Shown: positions 1 to 7,331, counted from the stretch's first letter. The stretch: DNA of 9,621 nucleotides from Planctomycetota bacterium (GCA_021826605.1 JAKAZF010000063.1:1-9621); one strand, 5' to 3'. The notes: generated from the letters alone by a model not told the origin. A program made the numbers and translations.

Positions 1-1082
1 GGCATGACCATCTCTGTGCCTGCTGGGAGATCCAGCGAGCCGGTCACGTCCGTGGTACGGAAGTAGAACTGCGGGCGGTAGCCCTTGAAGAATGCGGTAT
101 GACGACCGCCCTCTTCTTTGGTGAGGACGTAAATTTCCGCTTCAAACTTGGTATGCGGGGTAATCGAACCGGGTTTCGCGATAACCTGACCGCGTTCCAA
201 CTGTTCTTTTTCCACGCCACGCAGCAGCAAGCCAACATTATCACCGGGAATCGCCTGGTCCAGAACCTTCTGGAACATTTCCACGCCCGTGACGACTGAC
301 TTCATCGGATCCTTATGCAGACCCACGATTTCCACATCATCGCCAACCTTGATGGTTCCGCGTTCCACCCGGCCTGTACCTACTGTACCGCGACCCTTAA
401 TGGAAAACACATCTTCCACCGGCATGAGGAATGGCTTATCCATTTCACGCACAGGCTCCGGAATGTAGCTGTCCAGTGCCGCAACGAGCTTCATGATCGG
501 CTCGATGGCTTTGGCATCCGTCGGGTTCTTCAGAGCCGCCACGGCCGAACCGCGGATAATCGGCACTTCATCGCCCGGGAACTTGTACTTGTTGAGCAGT
601 TCACGGATTTCCAGTTCCACGAGTTCCAGCAACTCCGGATCATCCACGAGGTCAATTTTATTGAGGAACACCACAATCCGCGGTACGTTCACCTGCCGCG
701 CCAGCAGCACGTGTTCACGGGTCTGAGGCATCGGGCCGTCCGCGGCGGACACCACCAGAATGGCTCCGTCCATCTGGGCGGCGCCGGTGATCATGTTCTT
801 CACGAAGTCCGCGTGACCGGGGCAGTCAATGTGGGCATAGTGGCGAGCCACTGATTCATATTCCACATGCGATACCGCAATGGTCACAATTTTGCTTGGA
901 TCGCGACGACCCTGCTTTTCGGAAGCCTTGGCCACCGAATCATAGGAAATGGCCTGTGCCAAACCCTGTGCCGCCAACACCGTGGTCAGTGCCGCGGTCA
1001 AGGTGGTCTTGCCATGGTCAATGTGACCGATGGTGCCTACGTTTACGTGCGGCTTCTTACGTTCAAATACGCCTTTGGCCAT
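1..1082 (-). CDS. tuf: Translation elongation factor EF-Tu, 3' end outside window
   Basis: EF-Tu is the GTPase that carries aminoacyl-tRNA to the ribosomal A site. The 360 codons present cover the G domain, domain 2 and part of domain 3; about 40 residues are missing at the left edge. Visible motifs are G1 GHIDHGKT (residues 19-26), G3 DCPGH (86-90), G4 NKID (141-144) and the G5 region GSA (about 178-180). The start [20 protein letters not shown] matches the family, and AGGAGG at 1092-1097 lies 9 nt upstream. Odd feature: switch I does not read RGITI. It reads [12 protein letters not shown] (about 57-68), roughly five residues longer than E. coli EF-Tu between G1 and the conserved SHVEYE stretch, although the Mg-coordinating Thr (T67) is kept. 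The gene follows tRNA-Thr and has its own probable promoter. Identity is secure; the loop is discussed as a finding. Confidence 0.98.
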   Translation of the reverse strand, partial: MAKGVFERKKPHVNVGTIGHIDHGKTTLTAALTTVLAAQGLAQAISYDSVAKASEKQGRRDPSKIVTIAVSHVEYESVARHYAHIDCPGHADFVKNMITGAAQMDGAILVVSAADGPMPQTREHVLLARQVNVPRIVVFLNKIDLVDDPELLELVELEIRELLNKYKFPGDEVPIIRGSAVAALKNPTDAKAIEPIMKLVAALDSYIPEPVREMDKPFLMPVEDVFSIKGRGTVGTGRVERGTIKVGDDVEIVGLHKDPMKSVVTGVEMFQKVLDQAIPGDNVGLLLRGVEKEQLERGQVIAKPGSITPHTKFEAEIYVLTKEEGGRHTAFFKGYRPQFYFRTTDVTGSLDLPAGTEMVM

Positions 1083-1114
1083 GGATAAATACCTCCTGTG
1101 GTAGAGAAAATCCA

Positions 1115-1143
1115 ATCATACAAAACACGATCGCGGCAGCCAA
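1115..1143 (-). promoter_or_regulatory. Probable sigma70-type promoter of tuf
   Basis: Read on the minus strand, a -35 box TTGGCT (1138-1143, 4/6 to consensus) and a -10 box TATGAT (1115-1120, 5/6) are separated by exactly 17 bp. Transcription would start near 1108, giving a leader of about 26 nt that contains the AGGAGG ribosome binding site. It lies between tRNA-Thr and tuf, so tuf can be expressed separately from the tRNA. Inferred by motif only. Confidence 0.6.
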
Positions 1144-1278
1144 TACCACGATTAAAAATCCGGTGATCCGACATTTCATTTTTGCCGGGCTAACGCGCAC
1201 AGCAAACTGAATCGGAGTAAGCTCCGCAGATTCTTGAGCGGCAAAATGGCCCTCGCCTCAACACCTGCGGGATAAAAA

Positions 1279-1351
<73 letters not shown>

Positions 1352-1530
1352 ATGCGGCCATTGTGTTCGTCTCATCGGCTCGACACGGTCAAAATTATCG
1401 CCATCCGCTTACCGGACGCCTCCGCCGCATCGCCGTCGGCTAAATTCTCAAAAAGAAAATCCAGCCAAGATTCACTAGTTTACCCGCTGTTTTCCGTCGC
1501 TGCAACCAACGGCCACAATTCCAGCAGAAC

Positions 1531-1552
1531 GGGTGTGGCAATTTTTCCGGGC
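1531..1552 (+). repeat. 22-bp dispersed motif, copy A
   Basis: Begins GGGTGTGGCAATTTTT and ends CCGGGC. It matches copy B at 1974-1995 in 21 of 22 positions and, in inverted orientation, copy C at 2136-2157. It is followed by CACCCCGCA, which resembles the flank of copy C with one extra base, suggesting that the repeated unit is longer than 22 bp. Lies outside genes. Confidence 0.65.
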
Positions 1553-1577
1553 ACCCCGCATCAACTCGCCCGGCGAG

Positions 1578-1598
1578 CCGCCGGGTTTATCCCGGTGG
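1578..1598 (+). repeat. GC-rich hairpin in tRNA spacer
   Basis: CCGCCGGG and CCCGGTGG form an 8-bp stem (one G-T pair on this strand) around the loop TTTAT. It is one of several CCGG-type palindromes between genes in this window. There is no adjoining T run, so it is probably a repeat-type palindrome, not a terminator. Confidence 0.5.
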
Positions 1599-1641
1599 GC
1601 TTCAGCATTCCTGTGAAAAGGCGGCTTTTTTACCCCGCCCG

Positions 1642-1663
1642 AAAAAACTGCTACGCCCAGCAG
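1642..1663 (-). terminator. Possible Rho-independent terminator downstream of tRNA-His
   Basis: On the minus strand CTGCT-GGGCGT-AGCAG (5-bp stem, 6-nt loop) runs straight into six T residues. The position, about 170 nt past the 3' end of tRNA-His and before tRNA-Thr, suits the end of a tRNA-His transcript. The stem is short, so confidence is moderate. Confidence 0.4.
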
Positions 1664-1828
1664 AACCGAGCAGCTTGAACCTGGAACCTGGAATTCTTTG
1701 GAGGCGCTGCCGCTTGCATTTAGCATTCGGCATCGACCATGGGCCGGAAGCGCTGCGCTCCTTGGCAGGTTAAACCAGCCGGCTAACTGTCACCTGTCCC
1801 CTATAACCCGCGGCGCCGGCCGCCCCAG

Positions 1829-1902
1829 GTTGGGCTACGGGACTCGAACCCGCGACCCCGAGGACCACAACCTCGTGCTCTACCAACTGAGCTAAGCCCA
1901 AC
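1829..1902 (-). tRNA. trnH: tRNA-His (anticodon GTG)
   Basis: A 74-nt cloverleaf on the minus strand. Acceptor TTGGGCT pairs perfectly with AGCCCAA, and an extra 5' G (position -1) pairs with discriminator C73, the eight-base-pair acceptor stem that identifies bacterial tRNA-His. D arm GCTC/GAGC, anticodon stem CGAGG/CCTCG with loop TTGTGGT (anticodon GTG), T arm GCGGG/CCCGT with TTCGAGT loop. CCA is not encoded; C73 is followed by CTGGGG. A good promoter lies immediately upstream. Confidence 0.97.
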
Positions 1903-1919
1903 GAATTTCCAAGCCCCTT

Positions 1920-1948
1920 AGTCTATGAAATCTCCACCCACGCGTCAA
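1920..1948 (-). promoter_or_regulatory. Probable promoter of tRNA-His
   Basis: On the minus strand, -35 TTGACG (1943-1948, 5/6) and -10 TAGACT (1920-1925, 4/6) are spaced by 17 bp. A start near 1913 would leave a leader of about 10 nt before the mature tRNA 5' end, typical of a tRNA gene. Confidence 0.6.
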
Positions 1949-1973
1949 ATCGGCCCCCGACCCGTTCACGGCT

Positions 1974-1995
1974 GGGCGTGGCAATTTTTCCGGGC
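1974..1995 (+). repeat. 22-bp dispersed motif, copy B
   Basis: Begins GGGCGTGGCAATTTTT and ends CCGGGC. It differs from copy A at one base. Together with the inverted copy C it brackets 1996-2135, giving a roughly 184-bp segment with inverted ends. Confidence 0.65.
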
Positions 1996-2084
1996 GGGGC
2001 CGAATTAACGCTAAATCAGGGGCAAACCACAGCCTTTAGTGCCGACGAGTCAGGAGTATGCCCGAGGTGCTTTTATGATGTATT

Positions 2085-2116
2085 CCACCTCCGGCAGAGC
2101 CGGCGGCTTTGTGAAG
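2085..2116 (+). repeat. 32-bp dispersed palindromic repeat, copy 1
   Basis: A CCGGC-AGA-GCCGG hairpin flanked by CCACCT on the left and CGGCTTTGTGAAG on the right. It matches 4444-4475 at 28 of 32 positions in the same orientation, although the two sites sit in unrelated spacers. The match extends beyond the palindrome, so it is a true repeat and not merely two GC hairpins. Confidence 0.65.
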
Positions 2117-2135
2117 TTTTCCTGCACGGTGCGGG

Positions 2136-2157
2136 GCCCGGATTTATTGCCACGCCC
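2136..2157 (-). repeat. 22-bp dispersed motif, copy C (inverted)
   Basis: Read on the minus strand it begins GGGCGTGGCAATAAAT and ends CCGGGC, matching copy B at 19 of 22 positions; the three differences are confined to the central A/T run. Confidence 0.6.
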
Positions 2158-2190
2158 TCACGGCTACACTACAAAGTGGACCCATCGCAA

Positions 2191-2209
2191 TCCCGGCCAT
2201 TAGCCGGAA
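2191..2209 (-). terminator. Hairpin just downstream of zwf, possible terminator
   Basis: On the minus strand TTCCGGC-TAATG-GCCGGGA forms a 7-bp stem with one G-T pair, beginning about 7 nt after the zwf stop codon. It is not followed by a T run, so it may only protect the 3' end or be another palindromic repeat. Confidence 0.3.
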
Positions 2210-2215
2210 AGGTTC

Positions 2216-3751
2216 CTAAGAAATATCCGATCCCAGCCAATCCCACGTCCGGCCGTCACGGGCTAATAATTCGTTGGCGGCTGGCGGTCCCCAGGAGCCG
2301 GGTTCATAGCGGGCCAACGCCGGCGTGCCGGCGGCCCATGCTTCTTCGATGCGGTCAATAATGCTCCATGCACTTTCCACTTCATCCCGGCGGATAAACA
2401 ACGTGGAATCACCGAGCATGGCATCCAGCAGCAGGCGTTCATAAGCTTCCGGAGAATAGCTGCCGAAGGCTTCGTTGTATTCAAAATCCATGTGGGCCGG
2501 GGCGATGCGCGTCACCGTGCCGGGGCGTTTGGCGTTAATCAGCAGGGAAATACCCTCCTTGGGCTGAATGCGCAGGGTAAGAATATTGCGTGCCAGGTTG
2601 CCGCCCGGTGCGTTAAATAAAACGCCGGGCGCGCTATTAAAGTGAATGCTGACTTCCGACCCCTGGCGCTTCAGATGTTTACCGCTGCGCAGATAAAAGG
2701 GGACACCATGCCATCGCCAGTTGTTAATATTCAACTTAACAGCGGCGTACGTCTCCGTCTGGCTCTCCGGTGCTACGCCGCGCTCCTGAAGGTAACCAAT
2801 CACCGGCTTACCATCCACAGAACCGGCCATATATTGGCCCCGTACCGTGCGCATGGCCACTTCCTGCGGCGTATGAAACGGCTCAATGGACTTGAGCACG
2901 CGCACTTTTTCATCACGAATGGCATCGCCATCCAGGGCCACGGGCGGTTCCATGGCAATGAGTGTCAATAACTGCATAAGATGGTTTTGCACCATGTCCC
3001 GCATGGTGCCGGCATTTTCAAAATATCCTCCGCGGCCTTCCACCCCCAGCGTTTCGCCTACGGTTATTTGGACATGATCCACATACCGCCGATTCCAGAT
3101 GGGTTCAAAAATTCCGTTGGCAAAACGGAATACCAGCAGATTCTGCACCGTCTGCTTGCCCAGATAATGGTCAATGCGATACACCTGTGATTCATCAAAC
3201 ACACGGTTAATGTGCTGATTAAGTTCCCGGGCCGTGGTCAAGTTTCGTCCGAAGGGCTTTTCCACAATGGCCCGCCGCCACGCCTGGCTGTTAAAGGGAT
3301 CAATATTACCCAGCCCGGCATCCCCCAGACGTTCCACAATCTGCCCGAATTCCGTTGGGCTGGTGGAAAGATAATACAATCTTCGACCGCCGGTATTGAA
3401 CTTCTTATCCACTTCCGCCAGGCGATCGGCCAAGGCGTGATAACCGTCGGCACTTTCAAACGTGCTCTGATGATAAAAGATCCGCGGTGCCAAATCGCGC
3501 CATAATTCAGGATCGACGGGTTTGCAGCGTGAAAACTTATTGATAGCTTCCAGCATTTCCGCCCGGAAATCATCATCCGTCTTGGGGCGGCGCGCAAAGC
3601 CGATGACCACGGTGGATTTGGACAACAGCCCATCACGGGTGAGGTTATACAACGCGGGCAGAAGCTTGCGTGCGGTTAAATCACCGGTAGCCCCGAATAT
3701 CACAATGGCGCACGCAGGCGCAGCCGTTACAGCATTTTTTTCCCCAGCCAT
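2216..3751 (-). CDS. zwf: Glucose-6-phosphate 1-dehydrogenase
   Basis: Oxidises glucose 6-phosphate to 6-phosphogluconolactone with reduction of NAD(P)+, the entry step of the oxidative pentose phosphate pathway, in the cytoplasm. The 511-residue product has the usual family length. Visible motifs: nucleotide-binding [18 protein letters not shown] from residue 20, EKPFG (164-168), the substrate-binding RIDHYLGK (192-199), and the catalytic-base His in DMVQNHLMQ (about residue 257). The start MAGEKN at 3751 is chosen because AAAGGA lies about 9 nt upstream and because the nucleotide-binding motif then falls at the normal distance. A further in-frame ATG at 3769 and an upstream extension to 4033 exist, but the extension overlaps the divergent HIT gene and has no family resemblance. 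No gnd, pgl or tal neighbour is in the window, so the gene appears to be alone. Confidence 0.97.
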   Translation of the reverse strand: MAGEKNAVTAAPACAIVIFGATGDLTARKLLPALYNLTRDGLLSKSTVVIGFARRPKTDDDFRAEMLEAINKFSRCKPVDPELWRDLAPRIFYHQSTFESADGYHALADRLAEVDKKFNTGGRRLYYLSTSPTEFGQIVERLGDAGLGNIDPFNSQAWRRAIVEKPFGRNLTTARELNQHINRVFDESQVYRIDHYLGKQTVQNLLVFRFANGIFEPIWNRRYVDHVQITVGETLGVEGRGGYFENAGTMRDMVQNHLMQLLTLIAMEPPVALDGDAIRDEKVRVLKSIEPFHTPQEVAMRTVRGQYMAGSVDGKPVIGYLQERGVAPESQTETYAAVKLNINNWRWHGVPFYLRSGKHLKRQGSEVSIHFNSAPGVLFNAPGGNLARNILTLRIQPKEGISLLINAKRPGTVTRIAPAHMDFEYNEAFGSYSPEAYERLLLDAMLGDSTLFIRRDEVESAWSIIDRIEEAWAAGTPALARYEPGSWGPPAANELLARDGRTWDWLGSDIS

Positions 3752-3797
3752 GGTAGTTGATCCTTTCATTGAGTTTTCTACCCAAACAAAGATGGGT

Positions 3798-3825
3798 ATT
3801 CTACACGCCATGCAGTCTGCTTCAA
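3798..3825 (-). promoter_or_regulatory. Probable promoter of zwf
   Basis: On the minus strand, -35 TTGAAG (3820-3825, 4/6) and -10 TAGAAT (3798-3803, 5/6) are 16 bp apart. Transcription would begin near 3791, leaving a leader of about 40 nt before the ATG at 3751. It sits in the 136-bp spacer shared with the divergent HIT gene; no equally good promoter was found for that gene. Confidence 0.5.
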
Positions 3826-3887
3826 AAGCATTGGCCGCCGGGGAGGCGACATGCGTTGGCAACGGGCTGGAAATTTGGAGCATGTTT

Positions 3888-4382
3888 ATGACGGATACGC
3901 TTTGGGCACCGTGGCGGCTGGAATATATTAAAAGTGTAACTGGGGAAAACCTAGATTGCTTTTTATGCGATCTGGCCCAGCACCCGGAAAAAGATGCCGC
4001 CAATTTTGTAGTTCGCCGCAGTGAGTTTGGCATGTTGCTGATGAATCGCTATCCGTATGTCAACGGGCACCTTCTAGCAGCCCCGTATCGCCACACGCCG
4101 GATTTGCCCCAATTAACCATGGAGGAACGCGCGGACGTATTGGAACTGGCGATCCTGGGCCAGCAGTTGCTGACCCAGGCGATGAACCCGCAGGGATTTA
4201 ACATCGGCATCAATATCGGCCGCTGCGCTGGTGCCGGGGTGCCGGGCCATGTACACACGCACGTTGTGCCCCGCTGGAACGGCGATGTTAATTTTATGAG
4301 CGTGGTGGGGCAAGTGCGGGTAATTCCGCAGGCAGTTGAAGAAGCCTATCGCCAGATTATGGCGCAACTTGCCAGTGCGTGA
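3888..4382 (+). CDS. HIT-family hydrolase/phosphorylase, Ap4A phosphorylase-like
   Basis: A 164-residue histidine-triad protein. The triad motif HVHTHVV is at 121-127, inside [20 protein letters not shown], which together with [16 protein letters not shown] (53-68) and GFNIGINIG (103-111) resembles the actinobacterial Ap4A phosphorylase branch of the family, enzymes that split diadenosine tetraphosphate. A CFLC pair (C24, C27) near the N terminus may bind zinc, as in related HIT proteins. I chose the ATG at 3888 over 3882 because GGAG at 3877-3880 is 7 nt from the former and only 1 nt from the latter. The gene is divergent from zwf and convergent with the glycosyltransferase. The exact substrate cannot be told from sequence. 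Confidence 0.9.
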   Translation: MTDTLWAPWRLEYIKSVTGENLDCFLCDLAQHPEKDAANFVVRRSEFGMLLMNRYPYVNGHLLAAPYRHTPDLPQLTMEERADVLELAILGQQLLTQAMNPQGFNIGINIGRCAGAGVPGHVHTHVVPRWNGDVNFMSVVGQVRVIPQAVEEAYRQIMAQLASA

Positions 4383-4437
4383 AGCGTTGCCGACTTGGCG
4401 GAATTTTGCGACAGTCGCTCGATTTTTGCCGCAATTG

Positions 4438-4502
4438 AACGCCCCACCACCGGCAAAGCCGGCGGCTATATGAAGGGTGGAAAGCGGCGCTTTTAGGGCG
4501 TT
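4438..4502. repeat. Inverted-repeat-bounded structured element between convergent genes
   Basis: Perfect 7-bp inverted ends AACGCCC (4438-4444) and GGGCGTT (4496-4502) enclose a CCGGC-AAA-GCCGG hairpin and a second small hairpin AAAGC-GGC-GCTTT (4481-4493) followed by T on the plus strand. It sits 55 nt past the HIT stop codon and 15 nt past the glycosyltransferase stop codon, so it could act as a two-way terminator. It includes copy 2 of the 32-bp repeat, which suggests a mobile palindromic repeat put to use there. Confidence 0.5.
4444..4475 (+). repeat. 32-bp dispersed palindromic repeat, copy 2
   Basis: CCACCA, then the hairpin CCGGC-AAA-GCCGG, then CGGCTATATGAAG; 28 of 32 positions match copy 1 at 2085-2116. 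Two of the four differences lie in the hairpin-flanking tail, one in the hairpin loop and one just before the stem, so the stem itself is conserved. Confidence 0.65.
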
Positions 4503-4517
4503 ATCCAACTGCCGCCC

Positions 4518-6260
4518 CTACTTCTCACGCCAATTGCGCACGGCCGGGTTCTTCACGCCGGGCATGCCTTTAAAGCCGTAACACTTCCAGACATCCAGAT
4601 GTTTTACCGCCACGCCATAATAATACAGCGGCACGACAAACATTTTGCTGACATGCGCGAAGGCGGGTTTAATGAGCCGATCGAATACCTGCGGTGAAAA
4701 AGACCCCGTTAACACCGCATCACGGCCCAGATACCGCAACGTCCCGGTGCGCGGATTGATCTGGTTCGGCCCCGGCCACAGATCAAATTGACACTGCTTT
4801 CCGCCCATCGCCGTTTGCAGACAGAAAACAAATGGATGTCCCGGCAAATAGTAACTCAACGAACTGGAAGTATCCCAGCGATCATCCATGACCATGGGCA
4901 GCGGGCCGTGTCCATCCCACATGGATAAGCGGATTTTTTCGATGGCTTGTCCGCGGACTTTCAAGGCATGGAGGCGAAAAGCCGGATCAAATTTTTCGGC
5001 GGAAACATGTTTGCCTGCGATCTCAATTTTTGCCATGAGGGGATACAGCAATTGCACATTTTCAGCAAATACAAAAAGGGCAAATCCCCAGGCAATACCC
5101 GCAATAATCCAGCGCCGTGCCGCTTTGCGTTGGGGCAGGCCCTGATTCCACCAGCGCGTGGCCACACCGGCGAAAAGGATCATACCGGTAAAGTAGCCGC
5201 CGGCGGGCCAATTCGGTTCGACCTTACTCCAGAAGCTTAAAAGAAAATACATGATAAAGATCGGCAGAGTGATCCATATCAGAAAATCCCATACGGCCCG
5301 CGTAACAGGGTCGGTCATTTTCCGGGCATCCCGGATCGCTTCAATAAACGCCAGCACCAGCAACACAAATAAAATACCTGCGAAAATACCGGCTTGTGAA
5401 AGGATGAACATGCCAACATTCAGCGGGGCCTGGCTTAAGTGCCATACGACACCCTTAGCACCGCGCAATCCTCCCTCCCCACCAATAGCGCGAAACATGA
5501 TCCAATGATGTTGGGCGTTCCATATAAGATTGGGAATTTGAATCGCCAGAGCCAGCAGGGTTGCCCCCAGGCTGTGCCACGTTGCCAACTTCCGCCGCAG
5601 GTAGGTATTTCGCCATGCCGCAATCGCAATGGAAGGGGGAATCAGCAGCAGGATGGGTTTGCACAAAGTTCCCAGCCCCACCAGCAGACCTGCCAAATAG
5701 AGCCAGCCAATTCCCGCGCGGTTGGACGGCTGCGGCCGCAGTAAACCACCGTGATCAACCAGCGGTTCCACCGCCAGCCACAGGCACACGCACGCCCAAG
5801 CCCAGCATAAATACATGGGTGAATCAATGGTAATTATTAGACTGCCCACGGCAAATACCGGAACCCCGGCCGATAGTGCAATAACCATCAGGCCCGCGCG
5901 ATCATCGCGAAACATGCGCCGTGCCAAAAAGAAACTCGCCAAGCCGCTGAAAAACGCAAAAGTGACTGCGGGCGTTCGAATAATGGGCATTGTGGCATGT
6001 TGACCAAACCAATGCCCCACGGCGGTGGCCGCATAAATAATGGCCGCAATCCCCGGCCCCTTGGAATAATATCCCCACGCCAGATGACGTGACCAGAGCC
6101 AATATTGGCTTTCATCCTCTGAGAGATCAAATGGGCAATTGTGGTAAAGAAATAAGAGGTTGGAAAAAAAGCCCAGAAGTAACAATCCCAAAGCCGTGCG
6201 GACGCACCAGGGCTTGCGGACCCACGCGTGCGGAGAATTCGTCGATAGTTCTTGCGTCAT
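4518..6260 (-). CDS. Membrane glycosyltransferase, GT39/ArnT (PMT-like) family
   Basis: A 580-residue integral membrane protein. About 10-12 hydrophobic segments fill roughly residues 20-420 and a more polar tail follows. The first extracytoplasmic loop carries DLSEDESQYWLWSRHLAWGY (about 45-64) and then YSKGPG, the family hallmark in which acidic residues after the first membrane helix act in catalysis. Members transfer sugars from polyprenyl-phosphate carriers to protein, lipid A or other envelope acceptors; donor and acceptor are unknown here. The start at 6260 is preferred because AGGA lies 6 nt upstream; it overlaps the GNAT-ASCH stop codon by one base (TAATG), which suggests coupled translation. 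An upstream in-frame ATG at 6323 would add 21 residues without family resemblance. No polysaccharide gene cluster is visible around it. Confidence 0.9.
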   Translation of the reverse strand: MTQELSTNSPHAWVRKPWCVRTALGLLLLGFFSNLLFLYHNCPFDLSEDESQYWLWSRHLAWGYYSKGPGIAAIIYAATAVGHWFGQHATMPIIRTPAVTFAFFSGLASFFLARRMFRDDRAGLMVIALSAGVPVFAVGSLIITIDSPMYLCWAWACVCLWLAVEPLVDHGGLLRPQPSNRAGIGWLYLAGLLVGLGTLCKPILLLIPPSIAIAAWRNTYLRRKLATWHSLGATLLALAIQIPNLIWNAQHHWIMFRAIGGEGGLRGAKGVVWHLSQAPLNVGMFILSQAGIFAGILFVLLVLAFIEAIRDARKMTDPVTRAVWDFLIWITLPIFIMYFLLSFWSKVEPNWPAGGYFTGMILFAGVATRWWNQGLPQRKAARRWIIAGIAWGFALFVFAENVQLLYPLMAKIEIAGKHVSAEKFDPAFRLHALKVRGQAIEKIRLSMWDGHGPLPMVMDDRWDTSSSLSYYLPGHPFVFCLQTAMGGKQCQFDLWPGPNQINPRTGTLRYLGRDAVLTGSFSPQVFDRLIKPAFAHVSKMFVVPLYYYGVAVKHLDVWKCYGFKGMPGVKNPAVRNWREK

Positions 6261-7294
6261 TACGTTTCCTGTACATGGCCTGCCGGACGGAGCAAGCCGG
6301 CGATTGGAATAGCCCGTGTCCAAGGAGAGTCAACACTGAGCCTCGCGTAACTTTGCGGGGGACGCAAACCGGTACCCACGAGGCTCCGAGCGGTTTGCAA
6401 CGATAATGGTCGTCGATAAGCGCGCACGTTGTTCAGCGACAATGCAAATACTTTATCGACCCCGGAGACATACGAGTCAAACTCTCCTTTCGTACACCCT
6501 ATGGAACCTCCGAACTGATTCCAGATACTCCCGGGTGTGTCCTCTACTAACTTTTCAATCACCGCCTCACCCACGATACTGCTGACTGGTGCCCCGGCGT
6601 AAATCGCAATCCGGTGCCCCATCCATCGCGTAGAAAAGGATCTCCGAATTTCCACGGTTTTGCGGCCTCGTAAAATGGAATCGGCGAAGCGGGGATGCAC
6701 GCTCATAAGAAGATCGCTGTCTTGTGATGATCCGTTTATTTCCAGCGACGCGGTAAGCTTCGGCAGCTTTTTCACAACAGTCTTCCACACATTATCAATT
6801 GATGCGACACAGTGCAGTTCGTCATCAAACAATCGGTATTGCCTGCCGCTTTTCTCTACCTCCCGGAATGCGAATGACGAGAAGAACGCCTTCTTTTCCT
6901 CCCACAAACTCTCCGGCAGGGTAAAATGTATCTGCTGAGCCTCGGCCCGTACTTCCATAACCATTAGGGCGAAAAAGAACTCACCCACATTGGATCCCCA
7001 GAGGGATTCTTTCACTTTCAGGTGACAAAACTTGGCATTCGGTCCCCGCTTAACTATGGAACTAACAACCGGGATCCCGTTGTGATAGGCGACAAACCCG
7101 GAACGTTGGCCGCTCTGAATTCCAGCTCTTACAGTTTTCCCAACCCACTGATCAATCTTGGGGTACATGGCGTCACATTCAATTACCAAGTTCTGAAGAT
7201 CGCGCCAAAGATCGGTCCGCCTCTTTGCATCTTCAGCGGTCACTCGGGAGATCGTAATATCTTGTGCCAAGTTGGCAAATAAACAATTCGGCAT
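6260..7294 (-). CDS. GNAT-like plus ASCH domain fusion protein
   Basis: A 344-residue protein with two modules. Residues about 12-165 look like a GNAT acetyltransferase: GFVAYHNGIPVVSSIV (66-81) resembles the central beta strands, and FTLPESLWEEKKAFFSSFAF (124-143) the usual 'longer loop then F..GF' end of the fold. After a linker, residues about 194-320 form an ASCH (PUA-like) domain: LLMSVHPRFADSILRGRKTV (195-214), then EIRR, IAIYAGAP (229-236) and a terminal PPQSYARL (312-319). ASCH domains are predicted RNA- or nucleotide-binding; one, YqfB, is an N4-acetylcytidine amidohydrolase. K212 matches YqfB's catalytic Lys, but its Thr is replaced by E215. The start at 7294 has AGGA 5 nt upstream. 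The gene is 49 bp downstream of the dCTP deaminase and overlaps the glycosyltransferase. Actual activity is unknown. Confidence 0.8.
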   Translation of the reverse strand: MPNCLFANLAQDITISRVTAEDAKRRTDLWRDLQNLVIECDAMYPKIDQWVGKTVRAGIQSGQRSGFVAYHNGIPVVSSIVKRGPNAKFCHLKVKESLWGSNVGEFFFALMVMEVRAEAQQIHFTLPESLWEEKKAFFSSFAFREVEKSGRQYRLFDDELHCVASIDNVWKTVVKKLPKLTASLEINGSSQDSDLLMSVHPRFADSILRGRKTVEIRRSFSTRWMGHRIAIYAGAPVSSIVGEAVIEKLVEDTPGSIWNQFGGSIGCTKGEFDSYVSGVDKVFALSLNNVRAYRRPLSLQTARSLVGTGLRPPQSYARLSVDSPWTRAIPIAGLLRPAGHVQET

Positions 7295-7308
7295 GATTTT
7301 CCTTCTTT

Positions 7309-7331
7309 TTATCGCCGCAAGGGTGCGATAA
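7309..7331. promoter_or_regulatory. Inverted repeat between dcd and the GNAT-ASCH gene
   Basis: TTATCGC (7309-7315) and GCGATAA (7325-7331) form a perfect 7-bp inverted repeat with a 9-bp spacer. It occupies most of the 49-bp gap and ends a few bases before the ribosome binding site of the GNAT-ASCH gene. No T run follows on the minus strand, so an operator or mRNA processing/stability hairpin is more likely than a terminator. Confidence 0.4.

Larger units (their letters stand above)
1352..1828. other. Gene-free stretch between the two tRNAs with repeats and hairpins
   Basis: I see no credible gene here. The stretch holds one copy of a 22-bp motif found three times in the window (1531-1552), a strong hairpin (1578-1598), a leftward terminator-like hairpin (1642-1663) and a 7-bp tandem repeat GAACCTG twice (1677-1690). 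Short open frames on both strands cross these palindromes and have no ribosome binding site or recognisable product. A transcript from tRNA-His would run through it towards tRNA-Thr unless stopped at the hairpin. Confidence 0.6.
1903..2215. other. Gene-free spacer between zwf 3' end and tRNA-His
   Basis: No credible gene. It contains the tRNA-His promoter, two inverted copies of the 22-bp motif (1974-1995 and 2136-2157), one copy of a 32-bp repeat (2085-2116), an inverted repeat GAGGTG/CACCTC (2064-2069 with 2086-2091) and a hairpin just beyond the zwf stop codon. Open frames crossing it run into the 3' part of zwf and lack start signals. Confidence 0.6.

Noticed and set aside
99..1088. Open frames on the plus strand opposite tuf, up to 179 codons
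   Set aside because: They are the antisense of a highly conserved EF-Tu gene, with no ribosome binding site and histidine/arginine-rich translations typical of reverse-frame shadows.
1181..1260. Hairpin CGGAG-CTTA-CTCCG between tRNA-Thr and tuf as a terminator or riboswitch
   Set aside because: Short stem with no T run on the minus strand and no larger conserved fold that I could recognise.
1352..1895. Open frames in both directions between and across the tRNA genes
   Set aside because: They cross tRNA sequence or dispersed palindromes, have no start signals and give low-complexity, unrecognisable products.
3522..3887. N-terminal extension of the HIT protein by about 120 residues
   Set aside because: It runs antisense through the 5' end of zwf; the GGAG at 3877-3880 supports the start at 3888 and gives a normal family length.
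3752..4033. N-terminal extension of zwf by 94 residues
   Set aside because: It would overlap the divergent HIT gene and passes the promoter and a well-placed ribosome binding site; the family begins close to the nucleotide-binding motif.
4113..4508. 131-codon open frame opposite the HIT gene
   Set aside because: Entirely antisense to a convincing gene and extending into the repeat element; no product recognised.
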